DNA from: Beroe ovata
Taxonomy: Eukaryota > Ctenophora > Nuda > Beroida > Beroidae
Length of the DNA: 28,918 nucleotides
Direction: 5' to 3'
Assembly (NCBI GenBank): GCA_946803715.1
Contig: CAMPET010000044.1
Location: 1-28,918 of the forward strand
Shown here: one piece after another, positions 1-11,000 of the stretch
How positions within the stretch are numbered: the stretch's first letter is position 1
How the letters are laid out: every line of letters begins with the position of its first letter
Made by a program: the position numbers and the translations under genes
Notes under the pieces: model-generated
The model's database searches: none
The model's input: only the letters and a program-made list of their open reading frames with translations
What the model was told of the DNA's origin: nothing

Positions 1-14
1 CTGATATTCAGTGC

Positions 15-43
15 AGCACGCCCACTTGACGGGTGTTCTAGTG
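15..43. repeat. 29-bp direct repeat, copy 1
   Basis: A 29-bp stretch that starts AGCACGCCCACTTG and ends GTTCTAGTG recurs without mismatch at 3110-3138 in the same orientation. Flanking sequence differs, so this looks like the end of a dispersed element. Read on the minus strand it starts CACTAG, but I could not find a matching inverted end or a target duplication. Confidence 0.7.
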
Positions 44-1017
44 ACGTTATAATTTCGCAATCACAGCACGGTGTAGTGGGTGCGCAAAGTATATTTCTAC
101 GTTTGAAAATCAATGAGTTGGAGTATTGGGGTGTTCTGTGGCAGTCGCATGAGATTTGAAAATCAACTTCATTAACAATGGTTCGCAGCACAGTCACAAA
201 GCGGTTTAGAAAGTGTAGAGGAAGTTACATTCCTTCTGTGAAAATGACCAAATTCCTTACTACGACCTACGTAGCAAACTTTGCAATGAACTTTTATCAT
301 ACTCTGGTGATAGACAATTGTCAGTTGGACATGCTTTAACACATCTTATCAGTAAACACGTGAACTGCATTGTCCTAATGTTTCCTGAGATAATCAGTCA
401 AGGAACACCAAAGCTTCGGATTTTGCTTCGGCCAACTTTGTCTAAATTCGGCTGAAGTTTTTGAGGCATCTACTGAGAAATGCCGAGTTTTGGGCTCCTG
501 GAGTCGCATTCATCACAGGTCGTTAGAAGGATAGATAACCTAGTGAGTGTGAAACCCTATGTTCCACGAAAACATACTAGTAGATACGTGGTTCAAGTTC
601 TTAGGGTTTGATTCTATTTAATTTGATGCACCCTGCTCAGTTGTTGCTGTACCATAGTGGATGAGACCTCAAGCTTTGGCATGACTTCGGCAGAAAACTT
701 GCACCTCGGCTGGCAAAAAGTTTACATCAGCTTATTTCCTTAAGTTTAATACGTTATCTAACCTCACTGACCATCTCACTAACAATCTCACCTACCATGT
801 TTTATGTCTCTTGTCGAATTTACCTACTTGCTAGCATGTTACAACTTACCCGCACAGTCGAGGTCAGGATAATTATAGTCAAAACGACCTGCTCTGCCAG
901 GTCCTTGCCACCATCAACACGGAATCTACGCAAAATAGGTTGTCATTAGCACGGAAAATGGTACTTAAACCCGGCAGATTCCCTCTCAAATCAATCTCAA
1001 CGCACAACTCACTGAAG
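44..1017. other. Region without recognisable gene
   Basis: About 970 bases with no long open frame, no splice-bounded coding stretch I could support and no clear repeat structure. It may be upstream or intronic sequence of the gene that starts at 1018. Confidence 0.4.
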
Positions 1018-1061
1018 ATGAAGCTCTCACTCTACTGCCTGCTCCTCGGAGCACTATTCGG
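1018..1061 (+). CDS. 5' fragment of a secreted or membrane protein gene (signal peptide)
   Basis: An ATG in the context GAAGATGAAG opens a frame reading MKLSLYCLLLGALFG, a textbook signal peptide: one lysine, then a leucine-rich hydrophobic core and small residues. The frame is cut after 14 complete codons plus two bases by the assembly join at 1062, beyond which an unrelated LINE contig follows. The mature protein is therefore unknown. The short length means chance is not excluded, and no promoter was identified. Confidence 0.4.
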
Positions 1062-1063
1062 NT

Positions 1064-1252
1064 GACCACCAGACGACTGAATGTTCTCACCGAGAAAACA
1101 CCCCAGACGATGTGAAATGTTGTATAAATTGTAAGAAAGCTGGGCTGTCAGACCACAGGCATCTTGCTAGTGCAGTATCTTGTCCCATGTATGTGTCAAA
1201 GCAAACGAAGCTCAAGTCATCCATCTCATACTATAATGCCCCAAAAAACTGA
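1064..1252 (+). CDS. LINE ORF1, C-terminal fragment with zinc knuckles
   Basis: Frame from the gap to a TGA at 1250-1252. It contains a Cys/His array, CCINC followed by HRHLASAVSCP, preceded by DHQTTEC, which looks like the end of a second knuckle. This is the nucleic-acid-binding end of a LINE ORF1 (gag-like) protein. The N-terminal part lies beyond the join at 1062. ORF1 overlaps the open frame of ORF2 (open from 1237) by a few codons in a different frame. Confidence 0.65.
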   Translation, partial: DHQTTECSHRENTPDDVKCCINCKKAGLSDHRHLASAVSCPMYVSKQTKLKSSISYYNAPKN

Positions 1253-2728
1253 CTCCAAAAAAGCCTGGCACGAAGGGTAAGCTAAATCTACTCATCTGGA
1301 ATCCACGTAGTATCAACAACAAATGTGACAAGGTCATGGAATTGATTCAGGACAACGAAATTGATGTTGCATTTATCTCTGAGACTTGGCTGACTGATAT
1401 GAGAAATGTGACAACTGCAACGATCAGAACCTATGGCTATGATATAATTCATAATCATAGAAGTGATATCCGTGGTGGTGGTTGTGGATTAATTTTCAAT
1501 TCAACTAAACTGAAAGTCAGAGTCACAAACTTTGAAGTGTCAAATATTTCAACGTTTGAGTTCACTGCGGGAAAATTAGTGGGCTTATGTCAACTCAAGC
1601 AAGTACTGTTCATCTGTTTGTATAGGACCGGTCCAATCATAAATAAGTTCTTCACGGATCTAAACGATTTGTTAGGAAGAGTATGTCTCCAATATGAGAA
1701 TGTAGTTGTTGCCGGAGATTTTAATATTCATATGGAGCGTGTAAGTGGTAACTCCAATAAACTCCTGACCATCACAGAATCATATGGCTTCAGACTTCTC
1801 AATGACACCCCTACACACAAGGAAGGTGGCTGTATTGACCTAGTTTTCTGCAACAGTGATCTACTTGATCAGTCCTCTGTGAAAGTGGATAATGGCAATG
1901 TGCTGAGTGATCATTTTCCAGGCTTTGTCTCTAGCTATGATATTGCTCTCAGTCAAAAACCCACTAAGAATCTCACATTCAGAGACCTCAAGAAAATGGA
2001 CTTCATCTCTTTCTCCATGGATCTCCAGAGCTTCGTATCTCAGTTCTGTCTGAAAGAAACATTTCAATGTAGTGTCAGTTCATTCTTTGAAGGCCTGGGT
2101 GTACTAATGGATGCCTATGCCCCAATCATTACGAAAACTATCTCAGACGTACCACATGCTCCTTGGTTTGATACTGAGTACAAGAGCCAGAGGTCTATTT
2201 GTAGGAAGGCTGAGAGAAAGTGGAGGAAATCTGGTACTGACCAGGCTAGACTACATTATGAGGACATGGTCACTGACACAGAGATCATGCGTCAGTCCAA
2301 AAAGACTCAGTACTACTCTATGAAGATCAATGAGAACAAGGGCAATGTGAGAGCGCTGTATAGTGTATTGAATAAAGAACTCGATAGGAAGAAAGAGTCC
2401 CCACTACCGGACTCTGAAAACATTGTTCAACTTGCATCAGATTTTAACAATTATTTTAGTGACAAAATCAAAGCAATAATGGCAAACTTTGATCAACAGA
2501 ATAGTCACAGAACTGCTTCAAGTGCTCATGCAAGTGACAACGACTATCTCTCTGATTTTAGACCATGTTCTATCGAAGAATTGAGAGAAATCATTCAAGA
2601 TGGGGATATCAAATGTGCACCTACAGATTTCTTGCCCACTGAGGTAGTCAAGGATAACATTGAAATCTTGTATCCTGTACTCTGTGACCTAGTAAACTTT
2701 TCTCTGAAAGCAGGATCGATGGAAGGCC
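1237..2728 (+). CDS. LINE ORF2 5' part: APE endonuclease and start of reverse transcriptase
   Basis: The frame is open from 1237; the first ATG is at 1336, but LINE similarity (LLIWNPRSINNK) begins before it, so initiation is probably upstream or by re-initiation after ORF1. Endonuclease signatures are in order: NPRSINN, ISETWL with the catalytic Glu, VVVAGDFNIH, and LSDHFP with the catalytic Asp-His. A basic linker follows (ICRKAERKWRKSG), then FRPCSIEELREII and PTDFLPTEVVKDN, the entry to the RT fingers, before the frame is cut at the N at 2729. No internal stop is present, so the missing part is due to the assembly and not to visible decay. Confidence 0.85.
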
Positions 2729-2729
2729 N

Positions 2730-3109
2730 TGGTTCCGCTGTATATGGATAACTCGACCAAATGGAGTTGGAGAGTCCGGATTTTTTGCAAGGAGGTAGAT
2801 AGATAAATTCCGCTGTCGAACATCATTTCGGATTTTTGATTTAGGTCTTAGATTTTTTGTTATTTGGGTTCAAAGTTGGGAAAAGGGTTGCGAAAAACGA
2901 CTATGCGATATAGCAGGAATAAGCGTTGCTAGGCGACGTAAGAGTTGCACGTGCATGTTTATTGAAAGTGCGCGCGCTTCACTGTTGTTGTCATTTCGTT
3001 GTTCCTTTGTTTTTATACGTTTCAATTTTGATGCTTATACTCAATACTCATTCAGATCATATGATAATTCCAGATTTCTCTTATTTTCTCAGAATCCGAA
3101 ATTTAGCGT
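2730..3109. other. Non-coding stretch after assembly join
   Basis: No gene recognised. The open frames here are short, in several phases and low in complexity. The sequence does not continue the LINE broken at 2729. Confidence 0.4.
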
Positions 3110-3138
3110 AGCACGCCCACTTGACGGGTGTTCTAGTG
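3110..3138. repeat. 29-bp direct repeat, copy 2
   Basis: Identical over 29 bp to 15-43 and in the same orientation. It ends at GTTCTAGTG, after which the two flanks differ, marking a sharp repeat edge. Confidence 0.7.
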
Positions 3139-3170
3139 TTTAGATAAATGAAACTTTTAAGTGTGATTGG

Positions 3171-3194
3171 ATTGTGCGTGTGTGTGTGTGTGTA
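3171..3194 (+). repeat. (TG)n microsatellite
   Basis: A run of TG dinucleotides with one GC interruption, followed by a T-rich stretch, just upstream of the decayed LINE 3' half. Confidence 0.8.
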
Positions 3195-3221
3195 TTTATT
3201 TATCTATATTCTATTCTACAT

Positions 3222-4109
3222 CTGATGTCTCCATCAGATCACTGTATGGGGTAATTAAGGAACTGGTTTCTATGTACAATATAAATGGTTATGTAGATGA
3301 TCAGCAGGTTATAAAACATTCAAGCCATGTTAACGAGGCATTTTTCTGTGCTCTAGAATAGCTGACTGTATGAAGACTATTCAAAATTGTATGGCTGAGT
3401 ATTGCCTGCAGTTAAATCCTGGAAAGATTCAGATAATGTTGTTTGGTCCACCAACGGTATCGCAAGAGAAATCGATACAAGGTCTCTTGTTCCCTGGAAA
3501 TATTTATATAAGGTTAAGTAAAAACCTAGGTGTCTTGCTAGATGAAAACTTGAACTTCCAAAGTCATGTTGCAAAGTTGAAAAGGAAAGCTTTAGAATGC
3601 TGAGAAACATCAATAAACGCAGCTTCCTCTCTTCTGTGCAGATCAGCTAAAAATAATAATTAATAGTTTGGTAGCTTGTTAACTGGATTATTGTTATGCT
3701 CTTTTCTCTGGTATGAATGAGTTACCTCTGTTAGAACTACAGCATATTCAAAATGCTGCAGCTAAAACTGTACAAACATGATCAAGTTTTGTTGCATGTG
3801 TACAAATGACTCAATGGTAAGGGTCCAGACTACCTATCAATGCTTCTGAACTATTCCAATGTGTCCACTGATCATGTGCTACTCAAAGAACCAATAACTA
3901 AACCAGCATATGGTGATAAATTGTTCGCTGAAATGGGACCAAACTGTGGAATTTATTACCGGATTACATAAAATTCACAGTTTTTTGTTCTGGACAGTAA
4001 CTTTCCTCTTTGTGGGTAAATTTAAAGTGCACTGTCTGTCTATGCTTTAGTAAAATCGTTTCGTGGCACAGCTACAGCCGCATCTAAAATAAATAAATAA
4101 ATAAAAGGA
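3222..4109 (+). mobile_element. Decayed LINE 3' half (reverse transcriptase C-terminal part)
   Basis: Pieces of a CR1/L2-type RT read in order but in shifting frames. NGYVDDQQVIKHS is the YxDD active-site region. Then come CLQLNPGKIQIMLFG and SKNLGVLLDENLNFQSHV, LLDYCYALFSGMNELP with LQHIQNAAAKTV, KGPDYLSMLL, and finally YGDKLFAEMGPKLWN-like sequence. Stops and frameshifts separate these blocks, so the copy is dead. It ends in an AAATAAATAAATAAATAAA tail at about 4086-4105, the short 3' repeat usual for this LINE group. It may be an independent, older insertion from the 1063-2728 contig. Confidence 0.8.
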
Positions 4110-4244
4110 TAATGGTATTTAACCATCTCAATTCTCTAACACTGAAAAGAAACATTCACAGCCATTTGAAAAAAACACCACCTTTAAACACAGGTGTCCA
4201 ATGAATCCATAAAAGAACAATCACATTTAGAGGAAGAAGAACTG

Positions 4245-4346
4245 CTAACCAATGTTAATGCCCCGTTTCTTTGCAACATAGGGGTGACTTTTCAGATAGT
4301 CATTAAATCTAGATTTGTTATCTAAGTAGCTAGGACCTTCAATTTT
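4245..4346 (-). CDS. Orphan terminal exon of an unidentified gene
   Basis: On the minus strand a TATTACAG acceptor is followed by 33 sense codons and a TAG stop (4245-4247). The peptide begins KIEGPSYLDNKSRF and ends HPYVAKKRGINIG. Its mixed, non-repetitive composition and the well-placed acceptor suggest a real last exon. The preceding exon would lie beyond the join at 4364, only 17 bases upstream, and is not in this window at the expected place. I do not recognise the protein. It could still be a chance open stretch. Confidence 0.4.
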   Translation of the reverse strand, partial: KIEGPSYLDNKSRFNDYLKSHPYVAKKRGINIG

Positions 4347-4440
4347 CTGTAATACTAGCGTGGANAATAAATAAATAAAAATTTTTGCCTTCAGGCAACT
4401 CTATTCTCTATTCTATTAAGATAATAATTAATAGTTTGGC

Positions 4441-4740
4441 ATGGTAGTCCTGTTTCGTACTTCGATGAAGGCGCGCTCGCTCGCGCGAGAAACAGGTCAG
4501 GTAACATCTGAAATATTAAATTAATCCCGCAAGCCAGGGTTTGTCAGAATTTATTTGACCTCTGTTCATGTTTCTCGTGCGCGCGATCCGAGAAATTAAA
4601 CAGAGGTCAGCATTGATATCTGACAAGCGAGGGTTGTGAAAACAGGCAAATCTTTGTCAGATGTTACCTGACCTGTTTCTCGCGATCGCGCCTTCATCGA
4701 AGGCCGAAACTGTTTCGGCCTTCGATAAAGGCGCGCGAGA
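4441..4740. repeat. GC-rich nested inverted-repeat (MITE-like) element
   Basis: Arms at 4461-4511 and 4657-4701 are inverted copies (GATGAAGGCGCG... paired with ...CGCGCCTTCATC, and CAGGTCAGGTAACATCTGA with TCAGATGTTACCTGACCTG). Inside lies a second inverted pair, TGACCTCTGTT (4556-4566) and AACAGAGGTCA (4599-4609). At the right edge is a 13-bp perfect palindrome pair around one base (CGAAGGCCGAAAC-T-GTTTCGGCCTTCG, 4698-4724), followed by another partial arm. No coding potential. The layout is that of a foldback non-autonomous DNA element, or of two overlapping ones. Confidence 0.7.
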
Positions 4741-4764
4741 AACAGAGGTCAGATAAAATTAAAA

Positions 4765-5083
4765 TCTGACAAGCAAATCTTACAAATCGAAGTTAACTTC
4801 TATTCAGAATTCTGTTGCATCGGAAAAATTTGGAAACTGTTGTCGAATGTCGATCGATTGGCTGGCGATGCTTTGTTGATCATCGACGATAGACTATGAC
4901 ATTGACTATGAGCTGCCAGTGCCAAGAATTTCGTTTTGCGCGCTAGTAGCAATCGCCAATCAGCATTCTGATTCAGCAACAGCCCGATGAGGAGTCCGAG
5001 TAGGACTAAAACTCGAAGTCAGGGGATCAAAACTTATGATACTCATACTGATACAGATCAGTTTGCATTTAATTTTATCAGTA
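4765..5083. other. 3' flank of valyl-tRNA synthetase gene
   Basis: No gene recognised. On the minus strand this is the 3' untranslated and downstream region of the synthetase. An ATTAAA at 5068-5073 (minus strand) is a possible polyadenylation signal just after the stop. Confidence 0.35.
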
Positions 5084-8000
5084 TCACAGAGTCAGCTCTG
5101 AAAAGCTCTCGATTGCATTGTCTATGGTGGTTAACTCGGCAGAGAACTGGGACAATTTATCGTGGTTATTCTGCTGTACATGTTCCGGTACTTTATCAGA
5201 GTGTTTCCCTATTGCTTCCTTCACTTGTTGCAGACTTTTCTCTACAGTACACCTCTTTTGTTTCAGTCTGGGGTGAGAGTTAGGTGACGAAGTATAGCTT
5301 CAAAGATGGACGAATATTCTACGAGCAGAATCAAATCTATCAATTTCATGCGATAAATTTTTGAAGTTTAACATACAATGAACGACTTCAAGAAATCCGG
5401 TGACTTTACCTGTTGATTTCTTTGACAGGATCTACAAGTCCCTTTACTAGGACATGAATCTCACATTTGTTCCCGACTGTACCAACAGCTGTCCCTGTAA
5501 AATGGTTATCATTTAATTTCAAGTCGAATATTCTCGTTTCTGGATGTCTAATGACTGAATTCAACACGATTTACCCTCACATCAGAAGGGATACCTGCAG
5601 GTATGGGCTGGTTGAGATGAAGTACAGAACACCCGATCAGATCCTCCATGACAGAAAGAGCTGGTGTAAGGTCCTCTGAGGATGTCATGTAAACCTCCGG
5701 CTTCGCCTTCGACTCAAGGTACGTGTCCTTCACCGATCTACGATAGAGTGTACCAGGTAGTATTCAATTGACAATTCATCAATATTCACCGATTTTCATT
5801 TGGTCTGCCCTTGCTAAGGTGTCGTGAGTCAATATACTCAATTTATACTTCAGTGGTTTACACAAGATATACCTGGCAGTATGGATAATTTCCTTGACTA
5901 GTGCCATGTGAGAATCCACCTTTCTGTTCTCCCTCGGTTCCCAATTCTGGGGGTAGGATGCCACCACGAGAGATGGGGCTGTCTCCAGCCCTAGTCGGGG
6001 CAGCCTCTGCCACAGCTCCTCCGATATGTACGGCATGAACGGGTGTATGAGACGGAGACCCACGTCCAGACATGTGTAGAGCGTGTGCCGAGCTGCGGCT
6101 TGCTCTTCTACCCCACCCTGCAGATGGAATCATGCTATGGAGAAAATGGGTGTGGTCAGTGGTCGGAGGTGCGATGAATCTCGGAATCCGTAGTGATGTC
6201 ATTTGTCGAACTCGAACATAGTATGGATTGTAAACAACCATTATAGTGCACTCAAGAAATCACACACAGTGAGAAAAATAGCTAACCTTGTAGAAGACAC
6301 GTTTGGAGGCCTCCAAGTAAATGTCACACAGATCATACAACCAGAAGTTGTAGATGGCCGTCGTGCACTGTTGAAAGGCGTAGTCCTTGAATCCGGCATT
6401 CGTATCGGCGATAGCCATCGCCGCTCTGTTCAAGATCCACTTGTCTGACGATGAGGCGAGTCTCAGCGGGCGTTTGATTCACAAATATAGCTCAATTTTG
6501 AATGAATAGCACTCAAGTCCAATGATGCGCGGATTACCGGAGTTATCCACCCATCGGACCCCACTGTCCGATCATAACGAGACAAACTGTTGACCCCAGA
6601 CTAGGATGACGCCCCTGAATGAACTCACCGATGTATGACAAGTTGACACCATTGACTGGGGTACTCATGAAGTCCCGAGCAGGTGGCTTGTAGCTGTCAC
6701 CAAGCTGCATGATGGCATACTTGGTGGCATTCCACATCTTGTTACAGAACTTCCGGTATCCCTCTATGCGAAGCACGTCCAGATTCAGGTCACGGGCCTG
6801 CCATGGGGAGTAAAGGGGCTCAGATAAGGGGTGCGGGAATAGGCGTCATCTGAATTTGGAAATTAATATTAAGATAACAGGAGCTCAGAATTCACCTGTG
6901 TTAGATAGGAGCAGAGAGCGAATCTGAGGGCATCAGTGCCACACTCAGGTATGCCGTTAGGGTAGAGTTGTTTCTGTCCAGCTCGTGCCCTCACTATCTC
7001 CTTCTCTCCTAGATATCTAGAGGAGGTGGAGGAGGATAATTAACTAATTAAGGGGCTTAATAATGAGGAGAATAATTAAGGGATTCTTATGCAAGTTTAG
7101 GATAAACTTTGTACAAAAACGGGGGTTAATAAGTAATTGCATTGTACGCAGAGAATGGTCTTCGCTAAACCTACCCGGTATCTAGAGTTTTCTGTAGGTC
7201 CTCCAAACTGATTCCATTGACAATGAAGAGCGGATCCACGACATTTCCCAGACTCTTGCTCATCTTTACCCCGTGTGCGTCCCGTATTATGGGATGGAGA
7301 TACACGTCAGAGAACGGGAGTTTGTCCGTCAACTCCTGCGGTTGGGGGTATAATTAGGGACAAGGGTCTTGTGGTGGTGGTAGGGGATAGGGAGTCAAAT
7401 GAGTGAAATTAGGAGATGGGTTGGATTCAACATGCGATATATTCGCTCCCAATCATGAGTTGTACACAATATGATCAAGCAATGTGTAACTTATTGTCCA
7501 CAGCGAGGTTCCTGTCCGAGACTTACCAGTCCCATCATGACCATCCTGGCAACCCAGAAGAAGAGGATATCGTGCCCTGTTTCCAGCACGTTGTTAGGGT
7601 AGAAAGTCTCGAGGTCGATGGTGGAATCTGGCCAGGACATCACGGAGAAGGGGAAGATGCCGGAACTGAACCACGTGTCTAGAACATCCTCGTCACGGTG
7701 TAGGGTGATTTCTGGCGTGTATTTGGTAATTTCGGTGCGACTAGCAATTCAATTTCACTCAATGAATCATGGTCATTGGTTATCTGGCGAGTTTCAGCTT
7801 ACCCGAGGGAGGGATGTTGAATTTCAGACTTGCTTTCTTCATGGCCTCTTCTTCAGAATGAGCACTTACCTGGGAGATTGAATGATTGATGAGCTACACT
7901 CATTTTAAGGTTTTTCCGGAAAATTTGATTCCGTTTCTACTCCCTTCCCTCATATAAACAGAAACTGAAGGGTACTACAAGTACAGAGGCGTTTACTAAC

Positions 8001-11000
8001 CCACATATTGTTGTCCAAATCATCTGAGGGTTTGCCGGAGATATTCACTTTGTAAGCTGGTATCTGATGTCCCCACCAGAGCTGTCGAGAAATACACCAA
8101 TCCCTGCAGTCGTCCAGCCACGAGTACCTGCAAAAGTAGGAGTGAAGAAGCGACAGAGGAGGAGATCTGATATGAGTGTTGAGAATGGTTGAGAATGGAA
8201 GAGAATGGAAGAATGGTTGAGAATGGAAGTGAGAATGGTAGTTAGCCATTGCTTCACTGATTCTGATTCAATTATGCCAGGGATGAATCCATATCCCATA
8301 AATTGAGGGAAACATCATGATAATGAGTAGAGACATCATCAATTGCTATTGCTTGTACATCGTGAGACTGTATACCCTCAATATAGACACGTACATTCTA
8401 CTATAGAATCGTCCCTGTTTCTTGATGTCGGTTGTATTTGTTAACAAATCAGCTAGCAATCCTGTTACCATGGATACCATATCACGTGACCAATCAACAG
8501 CTCCAGACAGCAGCCCCACCTCTCTTCTCCCAAACATCCCAACTTTTAGTGAGCCCACCTCTGACCCACAGAATAGGGGACACTACATGACCCATCGGAG
8601 GACCATATCAGGGGGACCACTCTCTAACCAGGGTTTGGAGTCAAGAGAGCCGATCAGAAATCGAGTTTATGGTCACAGGAAAACCCTCTCGAGTGGACCG
8701 GAGTTGTCACGTGTCTATCTCGAGAGGAATATCACGCGTGATTTGGGAGCATTCTCACGCGGAAGAGCGCGTGATTCCAGCACTTTCTCACGCACGGACA
8801 GTTTGCGTGACGGGGTTATATCACGCAGTACAAGTTCGGGGGAGTCGCTCGCTCCCCGGAGGAGTGATCTCAGATTGTCGGAGAAGATGTCCCACAAGAG
8901 AGATTCCAGTGGATCATTCATGCTGTTCGAAGTAGAAGATTCGTTACGGAAACCGCTGTGTGGGATATTGTTGAAAGCACCGTTCTTCGATAAGAAGAAC
9001 TACCAAAAAGTACGTTCTCAGCGTGAGAAATACCTTGGTCAACCTGGGCTCGACTTCGCACAAATTCCACGAAGTGTTCCCCTACAATTTGTATCTAATC
9101 CTGCAGGGACGTGGTCTGTTCAGCAAGTGGACTATGAAGATGGTGAAGTTTGACAGTGAATCAGGAGTTTTGTCGTACTGTGACGCGGAATCGTGAGTCC
9201 AATCATCTCGAACTTCATAAAATTTCACCTCCTTTACGTCAAACGTTGTGCAATTTAACCCCAATCTTGCCATATTTAGCGTTTCTTAGCAACACGTCCA
9301 AGCTCCTCTCTTTCTCCAGATATCAGAAGAGTAATCAAGGTACCGCCGAGGTACCGACAGTAATGATAGGACAGTGTCAGTATCTGCATGTGGGGGTGGA
9401 AACTCGGTGTACAAGTGTACCGGACATGGATAACTACGAGAAGAGTCATTATGTTTTCAGGTACGTTGATGCCCCGCGGTGGCTGTCCTGATAATTGCAA
9501 TGGTTGCCAAGCTACCGGAATTGCCAAGCTACCGGAATTGCCAAGCTACCGGAATTTTCGTGGATATTCATTGCTCTGAACCCTCGGTTGCTGGGTAACA
9601 AAGTTTGTCTCAGGTTGGAATACCTGACAGGAGTGTATGACAAGTCTCTGTTCCTAGCTAGCAGTACTCCAGAGGACAGACTAAAGTGGGTGACCCGCAT
9701 ACAAAACTATACCCAACACCAACAATTGGATAGGACCAAGTTGAGAGAGTACCAGGGTCTCAAGGATACCATTGCTGAGCAGGTGGGATCAAGCAAGAAT
9801 TGCGATATGGAGAAGTGATGTGAGATTCCAGATGTTGCTCACAATTTTCATCACTTTTCATCTATATTCAGTGCGAAAAGTCACGCGTTATCAGTAACGC
9901 GTGACAAGCCACCGGCTCGTTAACCCTTTCTTCATCCAGGGTCGCAAGATGAAGACTCTATCCGGGGAGGTAGAGGATTTAGTGGACGTGTCAGGGTACC
10001 TCAAGGGCCAGGTGGAGAAGTACCAAACCCTGGCTCTCAAAATGAGGAGAGAAAATCTGCGACTCATCGAAAAACTAGATGTTCGTAGAATCGTATGAGT
10101 GTTTTTACATTTCACTGACGATAATTTGGACACAGCTTTTTCCCAGTTCCCACGTCTTTTGTTCTGTCTTGTTTTGTCTTGTTCTGTCTCGTGATGTTAT
10201 TATATCTATTTCAGGTGGTATCCCGTGAAATCTCCAGCCTCAAAACATCACTGAAAGAGACCACTGCCGATAACCAGATTCGACACCTAGACATCCTGGG
10301 TGGTTCTGGAGGTGGGCCTCCACCCGAGACCAGCCCCGAGGTGGAAATGTTGGAGCAGTTTGCCCGGTATCTGGATTTCAAGAGGAATGACATGATCAGA
10401 GTTTCGAGTAGAGGCGGGGGAGGAGGGGAGGATTCGCCAATCGGTGTGGATAGTGACAGCTATAGTGAGGGCATGCAGAATGATCTGTCTTGACATCAAT
10501 CGAAGAAAGGAATTATCACGAGTTACATACTTTAAGTATGATACTTATCGATGGAATTTTAATAAGAAGCATTGCTGCAAACGTATGGCACATCCAGTCA
10601 AACCATTCCAATTTATCGCTGGTCTTACTTATGGTAGTTCAAAACGTTTTTTACCATGTTTTCTCGAAGTGCGGAGGCACGATCCTGAGCTCGCCATCCT
10701 CCACTTTCTTTATCGAACGGGCTGCCATGTCCTTGCAGTTCACCCACCTGAATGAACACACATACGAATTTGTTTCGATCTCATTAAATTGACTAAACAC
10801 AGAGTTTCATTACACATTCTCCCATAGCTCATAATTTCTACCAGCCATCATCAAAATGGAAAATTCGAGAGAAATGCCCCCAAAACATTTCCCTCAACAA
10901 TTGATACCGAGCAAAGTGGGGCATCACTCACCACTGTGGCTTGAGCAGCGGCTCCACGATATCTTTACTCCTACTACAGGTTGGTACAACCATCTCATGG

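Larger units (their letters stand above)
1063..2728 (+). mobile_element. LINE (non-LTR retrotransposon, CR1/L2-like), contig with ORF1 3' end and ORF2 5' part
   Basis: This contig, bounded by Ns on both sides, is entirely LINE sequence: the end of ORF1 with zinc knuckles, then ORF2 with an apurinic-endonuclease domain and the first part of the reverse transcriptase. The endonuclease is uninterrupted, so the copy looks fairly young. The arrangement of gag-like zinc knuckles followed by an APE-type endonuclease and RT is typical of CR1/L2/Jockey-group elements; I cannot place it more finely by eye. Confidence 0.85.

Noticed and set aside
5858-6241. 127-codon minus-strand open frame over VARS exon 22
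   Set aside because: It is out of frame with the synthetase reading, which has clear family similarity at the same bases, so it is a shadow.
7696-7744. Alternative VARS acceptor TTGCTAG at about 7745
   Set aside because: It would shift the frame; the acceptor at 7712 gives [18 protein letters not shown], in frame and of the family length.
9150-9579. Several plus- and minus-strand open frames between PH exons
   Set aside because: They are intronic or out of phase with the spliced PH reading and include the 17-bp tandem repeat.
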